From DATDOR01 sp035512695 (GTDB lineage: Bacteria; Chloroflexota; Anaerolineae; Anaerolineales; JABWBV01): 64,000 nt of DNA. The position numbers were made by a program, and so were the translations under genes. The DNA is taken from the NCBI GenBank assembly GCA_035512695.1, contig DATKDL010000227.1, forward strand, positions 8,922 to 72,921. The letters are read 5' to 3'. Under the pieces are notes generated by a model. It made no database searches. It was not told where the DNA came from and saw only the letters and a list, made by a program, of their open reading frames with translations. Below, in pieces: positions 32,985 through 41,379 of this stretch (its first letter is position 1; the number at the start of each line of letters is the position of its first letter).

Positions 32985-34452
32985 ATTGCTTCTTCTTGCC
33001 CCCCCGATACGGCGGCACCGTCAGCGCGTAGATCCGCGCCACCCGCTGGTCCAGCATCCGGCTGGCGATGTAGGGTTCGTTCTTGTAAAGGTTCTCCAGC
33101 GTGTCCGCCGTGGTCACCACCGTCGGGAGCTCGCGCACGTGCCGGTGGTTGAACAGCTGGTTCAGCTTCTCCCGCACCCAGTTCGTCATCGACTGCCTAC
33201 CCAGGTCGTCCAGCAGCAGCAAGGGGACGTCCTTGAAGCTGTCGAACTGGCGGTCATAGCGGCTGCGGTTTTCCGGGGCAAACGTCGCCCGCAGTTCGTC
33301 CAGCAGGTCGGGGATGCTGACGAGCAGCGGCGGGTATCCCAGCCCGGCGCGGTAGTTGCCGATCGCGGCGGCCAGGTGGGTTTTCCCGGTCCCGTTCGCG
33401 CCCATCAGGATCAGCCAGCCGTGCGGGCTCTCGGCGAACTGGCGGGCGGACTTGAAGGCCATGGCGAGCGAGCGGACTTCGTCCGCCGGGAGGCCTTCCC
33501 CGCCCCGCTCCTCGAAGTTCCCGAAGGTCAGTTGCGCGAAATGCGGCAGGGAGGACAGCTCGTGGTGCCCGGTGTCGTCAGCCGGGCGGCGGTAATCCGG
33601 GGACTGGATCGTGACGCGGGTGACCAGCTCCGGGTCCTGCAACCGGGAGCGCAGGCGCGGCTCGACCTCGTCGAGCGGGAGGTTGGTGGTCACCACCAGG
33701 GGGAGCTTGTTTGTGTAGCGGTAGTTGAGGATCTGGAATAGCTTCTCCCCGGCCCATTCGGTCGCGTTCTGGGTGCCGAAATCGTCCAGGACGAGCAGCG
33801 GGGCGCGGCGGACGGCCTCAAATCGCTCTTCGAAGGTCTCCTCGGTGGAGCTGTAGGCGAAACGGAGCTGGTCGAGCAGGTCCGGGACGGTGAGGAAAAG
33901 GGCCGGGACGCCGAGCGAGGCAGATTCGTTGGTGATCGCGGCCGCCAGGTGGGTCTTCCCGCAGCCGTAGCCGCCCTGCAGGACCAGCCAGCCGTCCTGG
34001 CTCTGCGCGAACTGGCGAGCCTGGTTGAAAGCCCGTTCGAGCGAATCGGCCTGGTAAGGGCCAATCCCGATCCGGCCGCGCGGCTGGAAGGCCTCAAAGG
34101 TCAGGTTCTCGAGCCGGTTGAGGTGGCTGAGGGCGAAGAGCTTTTCGCGCGCCCGCGCTTCGATCTCCGGTTGGCGGCACGAGCAAACGTGCATCCGGCC
34201 GAACTCGGGATGGCCGACCGGGACGTCGTAGCTGATGTAGCCGATCCCGCGGCAGTGCGGGCAGTCCGGGTCGCCCAGGCGGCCGGGCAGGTCCGCGGGC
34301 GACCGCGGCGCCGGGGTTTCGTCCGCGGCCGGTTTATCTTTCGACAAAGATTTATCTCTCGATAAAGATTTATCTCTCGATAAATTCCGAGAACTCGCCT
34401 TCGATATATTTTCGGCCGCTTGTTTCAGCGGCTTGTCGATCTTCCCGGTCAT
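32983..34452 (-). CDS. DnaC/DnaI-like helicase loader with two AAA+ domains
   Basis: 489 residues. A repeated, charged N-terminus (LSRDKS three times, residues 24-40) leads to a zinc-ribbon-like cluster C64-x2-C67...C90-x-C92. AAA+ domain 1 follows: Walker A GGYGCGKT 160-167, Walker B LLVLDDFG 219-226. AAA+ domain 2 has Walker A GANGTGKT 351-358 and Walker B LLLLDDLG 411-418. The family normally has one such ATPase domain (about 250-300 residues), so this is a tandem fusion. It would load DnaB at the origin or at stalled forks. ATG 34452 lies inside dnaD (83-base overlap), with dnaB upstream, so all three replication proteins come from one locus. Confidence 0.85.
   Translation of the reverse strand: MTGKIDKPLKQAAENISKASSRNLSRDKSLSRDKSLSKDKPAADETPAPRSPADLPGRLGDPDCPHCRGIGYISYDVPVGHPEFGRMHVCSCRQPEIEARAREKLFALSHLNRLENLTFEAFQPRGRIGIGPYQADSLERAFNQARQFAQSQDGWLVLQGGYGCGKTHLAAAITNESASLGVPALFLTVPDLLDQLRFAYSSTEETFEERFEAVRRAPLLVLDDFGTQNATEWAGEKLFQILNYRYTNKLPLVVTTNLPLDEVEPRLRSRLQDPELVTRVTIQSPDYRRPADDTGHHELSSLPHFAQLTFGNFEERGGEGLPADEVRSLAMAFKSARQFAESPHGWLILMGANGTGKTHLAAAIGNYRAGLGYPPLLVSIPDLLDELRATFAPENRSRYDRQFDSFKDVPLLLLDDLGRQSMTNWVREKLNQLFNHRHVRELPTVVTTADTLENLYKNEPYIASRMLDQRVARIYALTVPPYRGGKKKQ
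34333..34386. repeat. three tandem 18-bp units, each a small palindrome
   Basis: Units at 34333, 34351 and 34369 read TTTATCTTTCGACAAAGA, TTTATCTCTCGATAAAGA and TTTATCTCTCGATAAATT. Within a unit TTTATC pairs with GATAAA across TCTC. They lie in the dnaD/dnaC overlap: they encode LSRDKS repeats in the loader and include the dnaD stop codon at 34370-34372. Confidence 0.85.
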
Positions 34453-35065
34453 TTCGTCCTTTTTCGCGCCACGAGTGCAGGATCGCTTCGACGTAGCGCC
34501 ACTTGCGCACGTTGTTCGATAGGGCGATCGCGAGCGCGTCCTCGATCCATTCCGGCGGGTACTCAGCCTCGGCCTCCCGCAAGGTGTCCGCCAGCAGCGG
34601 GGTCAGCGGGCCGATGTTCTTCTCGTAAAGTTGGAATATATTCGGCCGCTCCGGCAGAGGTTCCGGGATCTCTTCGTCGTCCGGTCCCCACCGGCCTTCC
34701 TCCAGCCCCCGCAGGGCGGCCCGGCCGCGCGGCGAGTTGAGCAGGTAAAGCATCTGCTCCTCTTCGCCGCCCCGGAATACACCCCGCAGCAGGATCCCCC
34801 GGGCGACGGCCCGCTCGAGCGAGTCGGCGATGGCCGCCTTCCGCTCCGCCGGCGTCTCCCCGAAACCGGCTGTGAAATCCGCATCTCCCAACACGGCTTC
34901 CGGATCCAGGTACGGCTGCGGCGCTTCCTGCCGCTCGAGCCGGTGCAGGGCGTACAGGCTGATCTTGAGTTCGCCGAGGTGGTCAATGGCGGGGAGCAGG
35001 TCGTGGAAGAAGGCGGACGGGACCGCCGTGGCGCCGCGATTTGATTCAAATCCTGAAAACGGCAT
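34370..35065 (-). CDS. dnaD: DnaD-domain replication initiation protein
   Basis: A 231-residue protein. The N-terminal half (to about 135) fits a winged-helix DnaD N-domain: AFFHDLLPAIDHLGELKISL, then a region ending LNSPRGRAALRGLE. The C-terminal DnaD/DnaB2 domain (about 145-205) has IFQLYEKNIGPLTPLLADTL and WIEDALAIALSNNVRKWRYV, ending in AILHSWREKG. In Firmicutes, DnaD helps remodel the origin and recruit the DnaB-DnaI complex. ATG 35065 is fixed by GGAGG 6 bases upstream. The gene follows dnaB across a hairpin and overlaps the loader gene by 83 bases. Confidence 0.85.
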   Translation of the reverse strand: MPFSGFESNRGATAVPSAFFHDLLPAIDHLGELKISLYALHRLERQEAPQPYLDPEAVLGDADFTAGFGETPAERKAAIADSLERAVARGILLRGVFRGGEEEQMLYLLNSPRGRAALRGLEEGRWGPDDEEIPEPLPERPNIFQLYEKNIGPLTPLLADTLREAEAEYPPEWIEDALAIALSNNVRKWRYVEAILHSWREKGRNDREDRQAAETSGRKYIEGEFSEFIER

Positions 35066-35085
35066 ATTCCTCCAGGAAAAATTTT

Positions 35086-35136
35086 GAAAAAACGATGGTC
35101 AGGTGGGACGTAGCCCCACCTGACCATCGTTTTTTC
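35086..35136. terminator. hairpin terminator between dnaB and dnaD
   Basis: GAAAAAACGATGGTCAGGTG onward pairs with CCCCACCTGACCATCGTTTT, ending TTC; the loop is ACGTAG. It has A6/T6 feet, so it is strong on both strands. It lies 10 bases after the dnaB stop and 20 bases before the dnaD start, so it would limit dnaD-dnaC expression from the dnaB promoter. Confidence 0.85.
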
Positions 35137-35146
35137 GGTCCTTTTT

Positions 35147-36508
35147 TCATCGCATTTGGGTCACGTCGTACGTCACCCGCGCCGCATTCTCGAACTTGGC
35201 CAGCTCCGAGCGGAAATACAGGTGAACGCTGCCGACCGGGCCGTTGCGGTGCTTGGCGACGATGATCTCGGCCGCGTTGGTCATCGTCGAATCCGGCTCG
35301 TACTGGTCGGGACGGTAAATGAACATGACCACGTCCGAGTCCTGCTCGATCGATCCGCTTTCGCGCAGATCGGACAGCATCGGGCGTTTGTCGGCGCGCT
35401 GCTCGACGGCCCGGGAGAGTTGGGCGGCGGCCAGCACCGGCACGTTGAGCTCTTTGGCCAGCACCTTGAGCTGCCGGGAGATGAATGACACTTCCTGGAC
35501 CCGGTTCTCGTTGCGCATCCCGCTGCTCATCAGCTGGATGTAGTCGATGATGATCAGGTCCAGGTTGAACTCCATGTGTAGCCTGCGGCATTTCGTGCGC
35601 AGTTGGAGCGGGGTGATCGCCGGGGTGTCATCCAGGTAAATGTGGGTGTCTCCCAGGACCTCGATCGACTGGGCGAAGATCGGCCACTCGTTTTCGGACA
35701 GCTTGCCGGTGCGGAGGCGCTGGGAGTCGATCCCCGTCTCCTGTGCGATCAGCCGCTGGACGAGCTGCTCGTTGGACATCTCCATCGAGAAGATGGCGAC
35801 GTGCTTGTTGCGCTGGGAGGCATTCCGGGCGACCGACATCATGAAGCCCGTCTTGCCCTGGCCGGGTCGGCCGGCGATGATCAGGAGGTCGGAGGGCTGC
35901 AGGCCGCTCAGCAGCCGGTCCAGGTCGATGAAGCCGGTCGGGACGCCGAGGATCTCCTCGTCTCGGTGCGAGAGGCGGTCGACCCGTTCGTAATAGTCGC
36001 TCAGGACGGTCTGGATGGGCTGCAAGGCGGTGTTGAGGCGCCGTTCGCTGACCCCGAAGATCGATTTCTCGGCCTCGTCCATGGCGCTGTCTACCGTAAT
36101 CCCTTCTTCGTAGGCTAGCTTGGCGATCTCGTTGGCGGCCGAGATCATCCGGCGCCGGATTGACGTCTCCTCGACGATCCGCCCGTAGGCCTCGGCGTGC
36201 AGCGAAGTCGGGACGTTGCCGACCAGGGCGGTCAGGTAGGCCGGGCCGCCGAGTTCGGCCAGCTGACCGGTCTGGTCCAACTCCTCGGTGACGGTCAGGA
36301 AATCGATCGGAATCCGGCGCTCATTGAGCCGGACGAAAGCTTCCCAGATCCATTGGTGGCGGTGGATGTAGAAGTCCTCGGTGCGCAGGAACTGGGCCAC
36401 CTCGAAATAGCTGTCCGGGTTGATCATCACCGAGCCGAGGACCGCTTCCTCGGCTTCACGCGAATGGGGGACGATGTGGGGGGCGCCGCCGTTGCTCTGG
36501 GACGTCAT
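35147..36508 (-). CDS. dnaB: replicative DNA helicase
   Basis: A 453-residue DnaB. The N-terminal helical domain (about residues 12-115) contains PHSREAEEAVLGSVMINPDS. The RecA-like C-terminal domain has Walker A GRPGQGKTG at 213-221, Walker B LDLIIIDYIQLM, DnaB motif H3/H4 residues in VPVLAAAQLSRAVEQR and DLRESGSIEQDSDVVMFIYR, with the arginine-finger region near the end. It unwinds DNA at the replication fork as a hexamer. No intein is present. The start is 8 bases after the bifunctional nuclease gene, so the two are one operon. Confidence 0.97.
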   Translation of the reverse strand: MTSQSNGGAPHIVPHSREAEEAVLGSVMINPDSYFEVAQFLRTEDFYIHRHQWIWEAFVRLNERRIPIDFLTVTEELDQTGQLAELGGPAYLTALVGNVPTSLHAEAYGRIVEETSIRRRMISAANEIAKLAYEEGITVDSAMDEAEKSIFGVSERRLNTALQPIQTVLSDYYERVDRLSHRDEEILGVPTGFIDLDRLLSGLQPSDLLIIAGRPGQGKTGFMMSVARNASQRNKHVAIFSMEMSNEQLVQRLIAQETGIDSQRLRTGKLSENEWPIFAQSIEVLGDTHIYLDDTPAITPLQLRTKCRRLHMEFNLDLIIIDYIQLMSSGMRNENRVQEVSFISRQLKVLAKELNVPVLAAAQLSRAVEQRADKRPMLSDLRESGSIEQDSDVVMFIYRPDQYEPDSTMTNAAEIIVAKHRNGPVGSVHLYFRSELAKFENAARVTYDVTQMR

Positions 36509-36516
36509 GGGCAGGT

Positions 36517-37131
36517 TCAGGGTCCGTCGATGTCGGGGGCGTCATCGTCATCGTCGTCCCCGTCATCCTCTTCGTCATCCCCGCTGCCAAAATCGAGCCC
36601 TTCCAGAAAATCTTCGAAAACGGAGAGCCGCTCTTCAGCCGCCGGATCTTCATCCTCGGTGGTCTCGAGCTGTTCCCGCTCGCGGCGGGAGAGGACGACG
36701 TCCGACTCAAGGCTTTCCTCGGGGATGATCCCGGCGTCCTCCATCACATCCTCTTCGACCAGGATCGGGATCCGGGCCCGGACGGCGATGGCCAGCGCAT
36801 CCGACGGGCGTGAGTCGACGTCGATCGTCTCCCCGTTCAGCTCGGCGACGATGTTGCCGTAGTAGACCTGGTCGCGCAGGGAATTGACTTCCACCCGGAC
36901 CAGCCGGGCGTTTAGCGTGCGGAAGACGCTCAACAGCAGATCGTGGGTCAGGGGGCGGGAGGTCTCGGTGCCCTGCAGGGCGATGGTGATCGCCTCGGCC
37001 TCGTACGGACCGATCCAGATCGGCAGATACCGGTCGGCGTCCTTCTCGCGCAGGATGACGATGCGCTGCTGCGACATCAGGCTGACCCGGATGCTGTCGA
37101 TCACGACTTCCACGTAGTTTGTATCTGTCAC
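36517..37131 (-). CDS. bifunctional nuclease (BFN/DUF151) domain protein with acidic tail
   Basis: 204 residues from GTG 37131, with GGAG in front. The BFN domain (about residues 5-135) shows IVILREKDADRYLPIWIGPYE, then AEAITIALQGTETSRPLTHD and SRPSDALAIAVRARIPILVE, the family's conserved core. The last 60 residues are very acidic (DDEEDDGDDDDDDAPD). The family is widespread in Chloroflexi, Thermotoga and actinobacteria; DNase and RNase activities are reported for some members. The acidic tail could contact DNA-binding proteins. It is 8 bases from dnaB, suggesting a replication link, which is inferred. Confidence 0.87.
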   Translation of the reverse strand: MTDTNYVEVVIDSIRVSLMSQQRIVILREKDADRYLPIWIGPYEAEAITIALQGTETSRPLTHDLLLSVFRTLNARLVRVEVNSLRDQVYYGNIVAELNGETIDVDSRPSDALAIAVRARIPILVEEDVMEDAGIIPEESLESDVVLSRREREQLETTEDEDPAAEERLSVFEDFLEGLDFGSGDDEEDDGDDDDDDAPDIDGP

Positions 37132-37205
37132 AGAGGGCTCCAGCGAAGGGCCTCCCGCTACGGCAGGCCGAATTCTCCTTCGAGAATGTATTCTAACATG
37201 ATCTC

Positions 37206-37325
37206 AAGAGAGGGCGAATAGGGGAATGGGCGAGAGGGCGAATGGGCGAGAGGGCGAGAGGGCGAATGGGCGAATGGGCGATTCACCCATTCGCCCATTC
37301 GCCCATTCGCCCATTCCCCTCCTCC
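37206..37325. repeat. 8-bp tandem repeat that turns into its own inverse
   Basis: About seven units of the type (A/G)A(T/G)GGGCG in one direction are followed by about five units of the inverse (CGCCCATT). The array forms a large hairpin and encodes the C-terminal NGRMGEWANG of the GT2 protein. Unit changes are G/T and A/G only. It looks like a slippage-prone array with one inversion, standing at the boundary where other genes have a terminator. Confidence 0.85.
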
Positions 37326-38308
37326 CCCAACACCCTCTTCACCGTATATGTCGGTTTGCGCTGCGATTCGTGGTAGGTGCGAACGAGGAGTTCGGCGATC
37401 AGACCCATCAGGACAGACTGAACACCGAGGATCAGGAGCATGATCCCGACGATGAAGAGTGGTGAATCGAAAACCGATGTCCCGAGCCACAGGCGGCGCA
37501 CCAGCAGGAAGAGCAGCATCAACCCGCTCCCGCCCATCAAGGCGATCCCGGTCCCGCCGAACAGGTAGATCGGTTTGGCCGCGTAGCTGATCAGGAATTT
37601 GACCGTGAACAGGTCCAGGATGACTTTGACGGTCCGCTCGAGGCCGTACTTGGTGCGGCCGAACCGGCGCGGGTGGTGCCGGACCGGCACCTCGACGATC
37701 CGGGCTCCGACCGTGCCGGCGTAGGCCGGGATGAAGCGGTGCATTTCCCCGTAAAGCCGGAAACCGGTGATGACCTCGCGGCGATAAGCCTTGAGCGTGC
37801 AGCCGTAATCGTGCAGGTGGACCCCGGTTACACGTGAGATGATCCCGTTGGCGATCCGGGATGGGAGGGTGCGGGTGATGAAGCGGTCTTGCCGGTCGCG
37901 GCGCCAGCCGCTGACCACGTCATAGCCTTCTTCGATCTTTGCGACCATCATCGGGATATCGGCCGGGTCGTTCTGTAAATCGGCGTCCAGCAGGACGATG
38001 ATTTCGCCTGCGGCGTGATCGATCCCGGCCGCGACGGCCGCCGTCTGGCCGAAATTGCGGCGCAGTTCGACCACCCGGACACGACCCGGATCACCGGCCT
38101 GCAGCTTCTCCAGCACCGACACGCTGCCGTCCGTGCTGCCGTCGTCGACGTAGACGACCTCCCAGATATGCGGCAGGTCCCGGAGCGCCTCGCAGATCTT
38201 CTGCTGCAGAATCGGCAGGCTATCTTCTTCGTTGCGGACGGGGATCACGAGGGAGAGGTGCACGAGGGGAAGTATGAGACCGGGAAGGGGTTTTGTCAAT
38301 CGAAACAT
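37283..38308 (-). CDS. GT2 family polyprenyl-phosphate glycosyltransferase (DPM1/ArnC-like)
   Basis: A 341-residue enzyme. The GT-A domain (about residues 15-245) has LVIPVRNEEDSLPILQQKI, the metal-binding VVYVDDGSTDGSVSVLEKL and LLDADLQNDPADIP. FGRTKYGLERTVKVILDLFT and two transmembrane helices (about 255-280 and 290-315) complete the layout of bactoprenol glucosyl- or mannosyl-transferases. These make lipid-linked sugar donors for the GT39-type enzymes encoded next door. The extreme C-terminus is made by the 8-bp repeat array and so is not conserved. The start could be ATG 38308 or an internal GTG. Confidence 0.87.
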   Translation of the reverse strand: MFRLTKPLPGLILPLVHLSLVIPVRNEEDSLPILQQKICEALRDLPHIWEVVYVDDGSTDGSVSVLEKLQAGDPGRVRVVELRRNFGQTAAVAAGIDHAAGEIIVLLDADLQNDPADIPMMVAKIEEGYDVVSGWRRDRQDRFITRTLPSRIANGIISRVTGVHLHDYGCTLKAYRREVITGFRLYGEMHRFIPAYAGTVGARIVEVPVRHHPRRFGRTKYGLERTVKVILDLFTVKFLISYAAKPIYLFGGTGIALMGGSGLMLLFLLVRRLWLGTSVFDSPLFIVGIMLLILGVQSVLMGLIAELLVRTYHESQRKPTYTVKRVLGEEGNGRMGEWANG

Positions 38309-38359
38309 TCAGGGAGGGTTGATGGATGGGAACACGGATTGCACTGATTTTCCGGATTT

Positions 38360-40351
38360 TTAGGGTTCAATTAAATTTACCGGCGGACATTCCGGGTTTG
38401 CCTTCGGCGCCAGCACCTCGACCCGCGCGGTTTCGAGGGTCTGGACCTCCTCGTAAAAGCACAGCAGCGGGTAGGTGACGTACCTGTCCCAGGCGTCGTT
38501 CTCCTCGCCGAACCGGAATGCGCTGCCCTGGGGATTGTAGCGGACCGGGTCGGTCACGATCAGGGCGAAGCGGCCGTTCTCCAGTTCGCTTTCGAACCGG
38601 TCCAGATAGTCCGTGTTCCCGGCCATGGCCATCTCCATCAGAAAGACCTTCTCGTAATCGGGGACCAGGGCGACCGCTTCAAAAGGGCCGAAGACGAGCA
38701 GGTGCCGCTCGGCGATGAACAGGACCGCTCCCCCGCCGGCGACAGCCTCATCGACCAGCCGCTCCAGATCGGACAATTCGGCCGCCAGGGCATCCGGGTC
38801 TTTCGCCTGGACCGGTACCCCCACCGAAACCGCGAACCCGATCGGGACCAGGATCGCCAATCCCACGACCCACCGCGGGACGTCCCCCATACGGACCCCG
38901 GACCCGAGCACCCCGCACACAACCGCCGCCAGCAGCAGGGCGATGTACCCGTCCAGGTTGTGCAAATTGCTCCCGCCGCCGATCTTGACGCTGACGACCA
39001 GCCCGCCCGCGAGAAAGACGGCCAGGATCGCCGCGATCCAATGTTGGGGCAGGGCTCGTCCCTGCCCGGCTCGTCCCTGCCCGGACCGGACCTGCCCGGA
39101 CCGGACCGCCCACCAAAGCGCCGCCGCCGGGGGAAGTGTCACCAACAGGATCCCCGGCAGGACGCCCAATGGGTAGGTGGCGCTCGGAAACAATCGATAC
39201 CACAGCAGGTCGGAGGTGAAGGCCGAGCCGAACTGGTCGGGCGGGTTTCCGGAGAGGGCCATATAGGTCGATTGCGCGGCGAACCCGGCCCCCGTACCGG
39301 CGATCCCCCAGGCCAGGACCGGGGCCAGGTAACGCGGCAGCGAGCGCCCGTCCTGTGGGACCTCGATGAAATAGATCAAGGCAGCCAGGGCAGCCGGGAA
39401 CGGGATCCAATTGACCCGGCTGGCGCCGGCCCAGATCGATGCCGCGACCACAACGAGCAGCGTCCGCCGGAAATCGGCGGCGTCGATCCCCCAGTACAGC
39501 AGGGCCGCTATGACAACCAGGTGATACCAGATCGGACCCTGGAACAGGAACAGGAACGCCCAGACCGCCAGCAGCGCCCGCCCGGCGCCCCCGCCGCTGC
39601 GCAGCCCGGGCCGCCGCGCCAGCAGCCAGGCGGCCAGGCCGTTCGCCCCGAGCCACAGGAAGACCTGCCAGAGCCGGTGGATCCACAACGGCAGCCCGCT
39701 GACCAGGAACGGCGCCGCCTGCAGCCAGTACCGGGTCGGGTGCAGGACGCTCCAGGGCACACGCTCCCCGTAGATCCGCTCGGCCGCAAACAGCGAAGCG
39801 TAATAGTAGCGGCTGGCCTCCGACCAACCGAGCGAGAACGGGCTGGTCGATATGTCCGGGATGAACACCGCAGCCTGGTGGACGGCGGCGAAGGCCAGCG
39901 CTGTGCCCGCCAGGAGCGACTCGAATGAATGCGCCTTGAACCCGGTCGAGAGGGCGATCGCCCCACCCAGGGCAGCCAACCAGAACGCAACGGCCCGCCA
40001 GGAGAAGGTCTCCATCAGCCGTCCGAGGGGCTCCGGCAATGGAGCCAGGACGAGGACCGGCAGAACCAGGGCAAACAGCCCGCACAACGCGGCGGCAGGC
40101 GGTGGGGGGAGCGCCGTTCGGGACCATTTCTCCCGGATCCGGTTTGCCAGCCCGCGGCCGGCTGGCAGCCAGCCGAAGACGAACAAGATCACAGCGGCGA
40201 GCAGGGCCAGCCCCCACATTGCGAACAGGACCAGCCACTGTGTCGAGGCAGTCGTCACGCCCAGGTCGCGGGCCGTCGAAATCGCGTCCACCAGGCCGGC
40301 CGCCAGGAGCAGGACGGTCGCGCCGGTCATCCAACGGAAACCGGTCATCAA
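38360..40351 (-). CDS. large integral membrane protein in the polysaccharide locus
   Basis: A 663-residue protein with about 12 transmembrane helices over residues 5-510, then a periplasmic-type domain of about 150 residues. The first large loop contains FIPDISTSPFSLGWSEASRY, then RVPWSVLHPTRYW, reminiscent of GT-C type glycosyltransferases, but the acidic pair of GT39 enzymes is not obvious. A low-complexity segment VRSGQVRSGQGRAGQGRA (DNA repeat at 39054-39110) sits in one loop. The C-terminal domain has a Rossmann-like alternation. It overlaps the upstream flippase gene by 4 bases. Probably an envelope glycosyltransferase; family uncertain. Confidence 0.6.
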   Translation of the reverse strand: MMTGFRWMTGATVLLLAAGLVDAISTARDLGVTTASTQWLVLFAMWGLALLAAVILFVFGWLPAGRGLANRIREKWSRTALPPPPAAALCGLFALVLPVLVLAPLPEPLGRLMETFSWRAVAFWLAALGGAIALSTGFKAHSFESLLAGTALAFAAVHQAAVFIPDISTSPFSLGWSEASRYYYASLFAAERIYGERVPWSVLHPTRYWLQAAPFLVSGLPLWIHRLWQVFLWLGANGLAAWLLARRPGLRSGGGAGRALLAVWAFLFLFQGPIWYHLVVIAALLYWGIDAADFRRTLLVVVAASIWAGASRVNWIPFPAALAALIYFIEVPQDGRSLPRYLAPVLAWGIAGTGAGFAAQSTYMALSGNPPDQFGSAFTSDLLWYRLFPSATYPLGVLPGILLVTLPPAAALWWAVRSGQVRSGQGRAGQGRALPQHWIAAILAVFLAGGLVVSVKIGGGSNLHNLDGYIALLLAAVVCGVLGSGVRMGDVPRWVVGLAILVPIGFAVSVGVPVQAKDPDALAAELSDLERLVDEAVAGGGAVLFIAERHLLVFGPFEAVALVPDYEKVFLMEMAMAGNTDYLDRFESELENGRFALIVTDPVRYNPQGSAFRFGEENDAWDRYVTYPLLCFYEEVQTLETARVEVLAPKANPECPPVNLIEP
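39054..39110. repeat. short tandem repeat within a membrane-protein gene
   Basis: About four degenerate units of 15 bases (CTCGTCCCTGCCCGG and GACCGGACCTGCCCG types) encode the Gly/Gln/Arg-rich VRSGQ/GRAGQ loop. No inverted structure is evident. Confidence 0.7.
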
Positions 40352-41247
40352 GGCGCCTCACCTTCCGGCGGGCGGCCGCCGCTCAGGATATCGGGGAGGA
40401 ACAAAGCGCCCGGCAGACTGGCCAGCGTCTGGAGCGTCCGCACCAGCAGGGCGGCGGTGGCCGCGGCGCCCACGCTCACCCCACCCAGCCCGGTGAAGAT
40501 GGCCGTCATCGAGAGCTCCTGCAATCCCAGCCCGTTGATCGAGACCGGCAGCAGGGTCACGAAATACGTGAGGCTCCACAACCCCCCGACCAGCCAGAAA
40601 GGCGGCGGCTCGCCGAGCCCGCCGAGCATCAGCCAGACCACCCCGAATAGCGCCAGCTGGTGTGCCCAGGTCCAGGCAAAAGCCAGCAGCAGACCGCGCG
40701 GCGAGCGCATCCACAGGTGCAGCGCCTCCCACAGCCGGGCGCGAATATTCCCCACCCGACTCGAGAACGCGCCAAAGGCACCGGCGGCCACCGGTCCGGA
40801 AGACAGGCCCCCGAACAACGGGATCAGCCCCAGCGGTGCAGCCGTCGCCATCCCGGCCACCCCGACCAGCCGGTCGACGACCAGCGAGGCGGTCGCAACG
40901 ACGTTGTCATACCCCATCCGCAGCGCCATGGCGAGCCGGACGACGTCTCCGCCGATCGTGGTCGGCAGGAAATTGGATGCAAACAGACCGGAAAACGTGA
41001 TCCTCAAGCTGTCCGACAAGCGGATCGGTTGACCGGCGGTTTGAAGCAGCACGTGCCAGCGGACGGCGACGACCAGGCGCGAAACCAGGATCAGGACGAT
41101 GGCGGCAGCGAAGCGCCAGGGTGGAATCGCGGCGACGCTTTCCAGGATCTCGGACCAGCCCTGCCGGCGGAGTTGATAGAGCAGGAGCCCAAAGGCGGCG
41201 ATCGTCCCGGTCGTGCGCAGGAGGCGGTTGATGTGTTTTTTCTGCAT
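40348..41247 (-). CDS. lysylphosphatidylglycerol synthase TM-region/flippase-like protein (UPF0104)
   Basis: 299 residues from ATG 41247, with eight predicted helices. SRLVVAVRWHVLLQTAG is followed by FASNFLPTTIGGDVVRLAMA, with the conserved N-F-L-P-x-x-x-G-G-D-x-x-R motif of the YbhN/AglD/MprF flippase-like family. LPVSINGLGLQELSMTAIFT near the C-terminus matches the P-x-x-x-G-x-G-x-x-E motif. Such proteins move or modify polyprenyl- or glycerol-lipids. In this polysaccharide locus, lipid-linked sugar translocation is likely. The reading frame continues upstream to 41319 but would begin inside a terminator arm, so that start is rejected. Confidence 0.82.
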   Translation of the reverse strand: MQKKHINRLLRTTGTIAAFGLLLYQLRRQGWSEILESVAAIPPWRFAAAIVLILVSRLVVAVRWHVLLQTAGQPIRLSDSLRITFSGLFASNFLPTTIGGDVVRLAMALRMGYDNVVATASLVVDRLVGVAGMATAAPLGLIPLFGGLSSGPVAAGAFGAFSSRVGNIRARLWEALHLWMRSPRGLLLAFAWTWAHQLALFGVVWLMLGGLGEPPPFWLVGGLWSLTYFVTLLPVSINGLGLQELSMTAIFTGLGGVSVGAAATAALLVRTLQTLASLPGALFLPDILSGGRPPEGEAP

Positions 41248-41302
41248 TTCTGGTAGAACTAATTCTAACGTTTCAAACTGCGCAAACGATGCAGGAAAAT
41301 GT

Positions 41303-41355
41303 GAAAAAAACGGGTGCAAGCGGGGGCTCTGCCCCCGCTTGCACCCATTTTTTTC
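41303..41355. terminator. bidirectional hairpin terminator related to the one at 56741
   Basis: GAAAAAAACGGGTGCAAGCG onward pairs with GCCCCCGCTTGCACCC, ending TTTTTTTC, with one C/A mismatch. The inner stem GGGTGCAAGCGGGGGC is nearly identical to that at 56760-56776, with a paired A-to-G change. Confidence 0.85.
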
Positions 41356-41379
41356 GGAATTTCAGTCGCGGATCAGCAG

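Noticed and set aside
34333..34386. Possible DnaA boxes near the replication genes
   Set aside because: The units contain TTTATC but lack the TTATCCACA consensus, and the repeats are coding. An origin is not supported.
37206..37325. Possible CRISPR-like array
   Set aside because: The units are 8 bases with no spacers, and the array turns into its own inverse; this is a slippage repeat.
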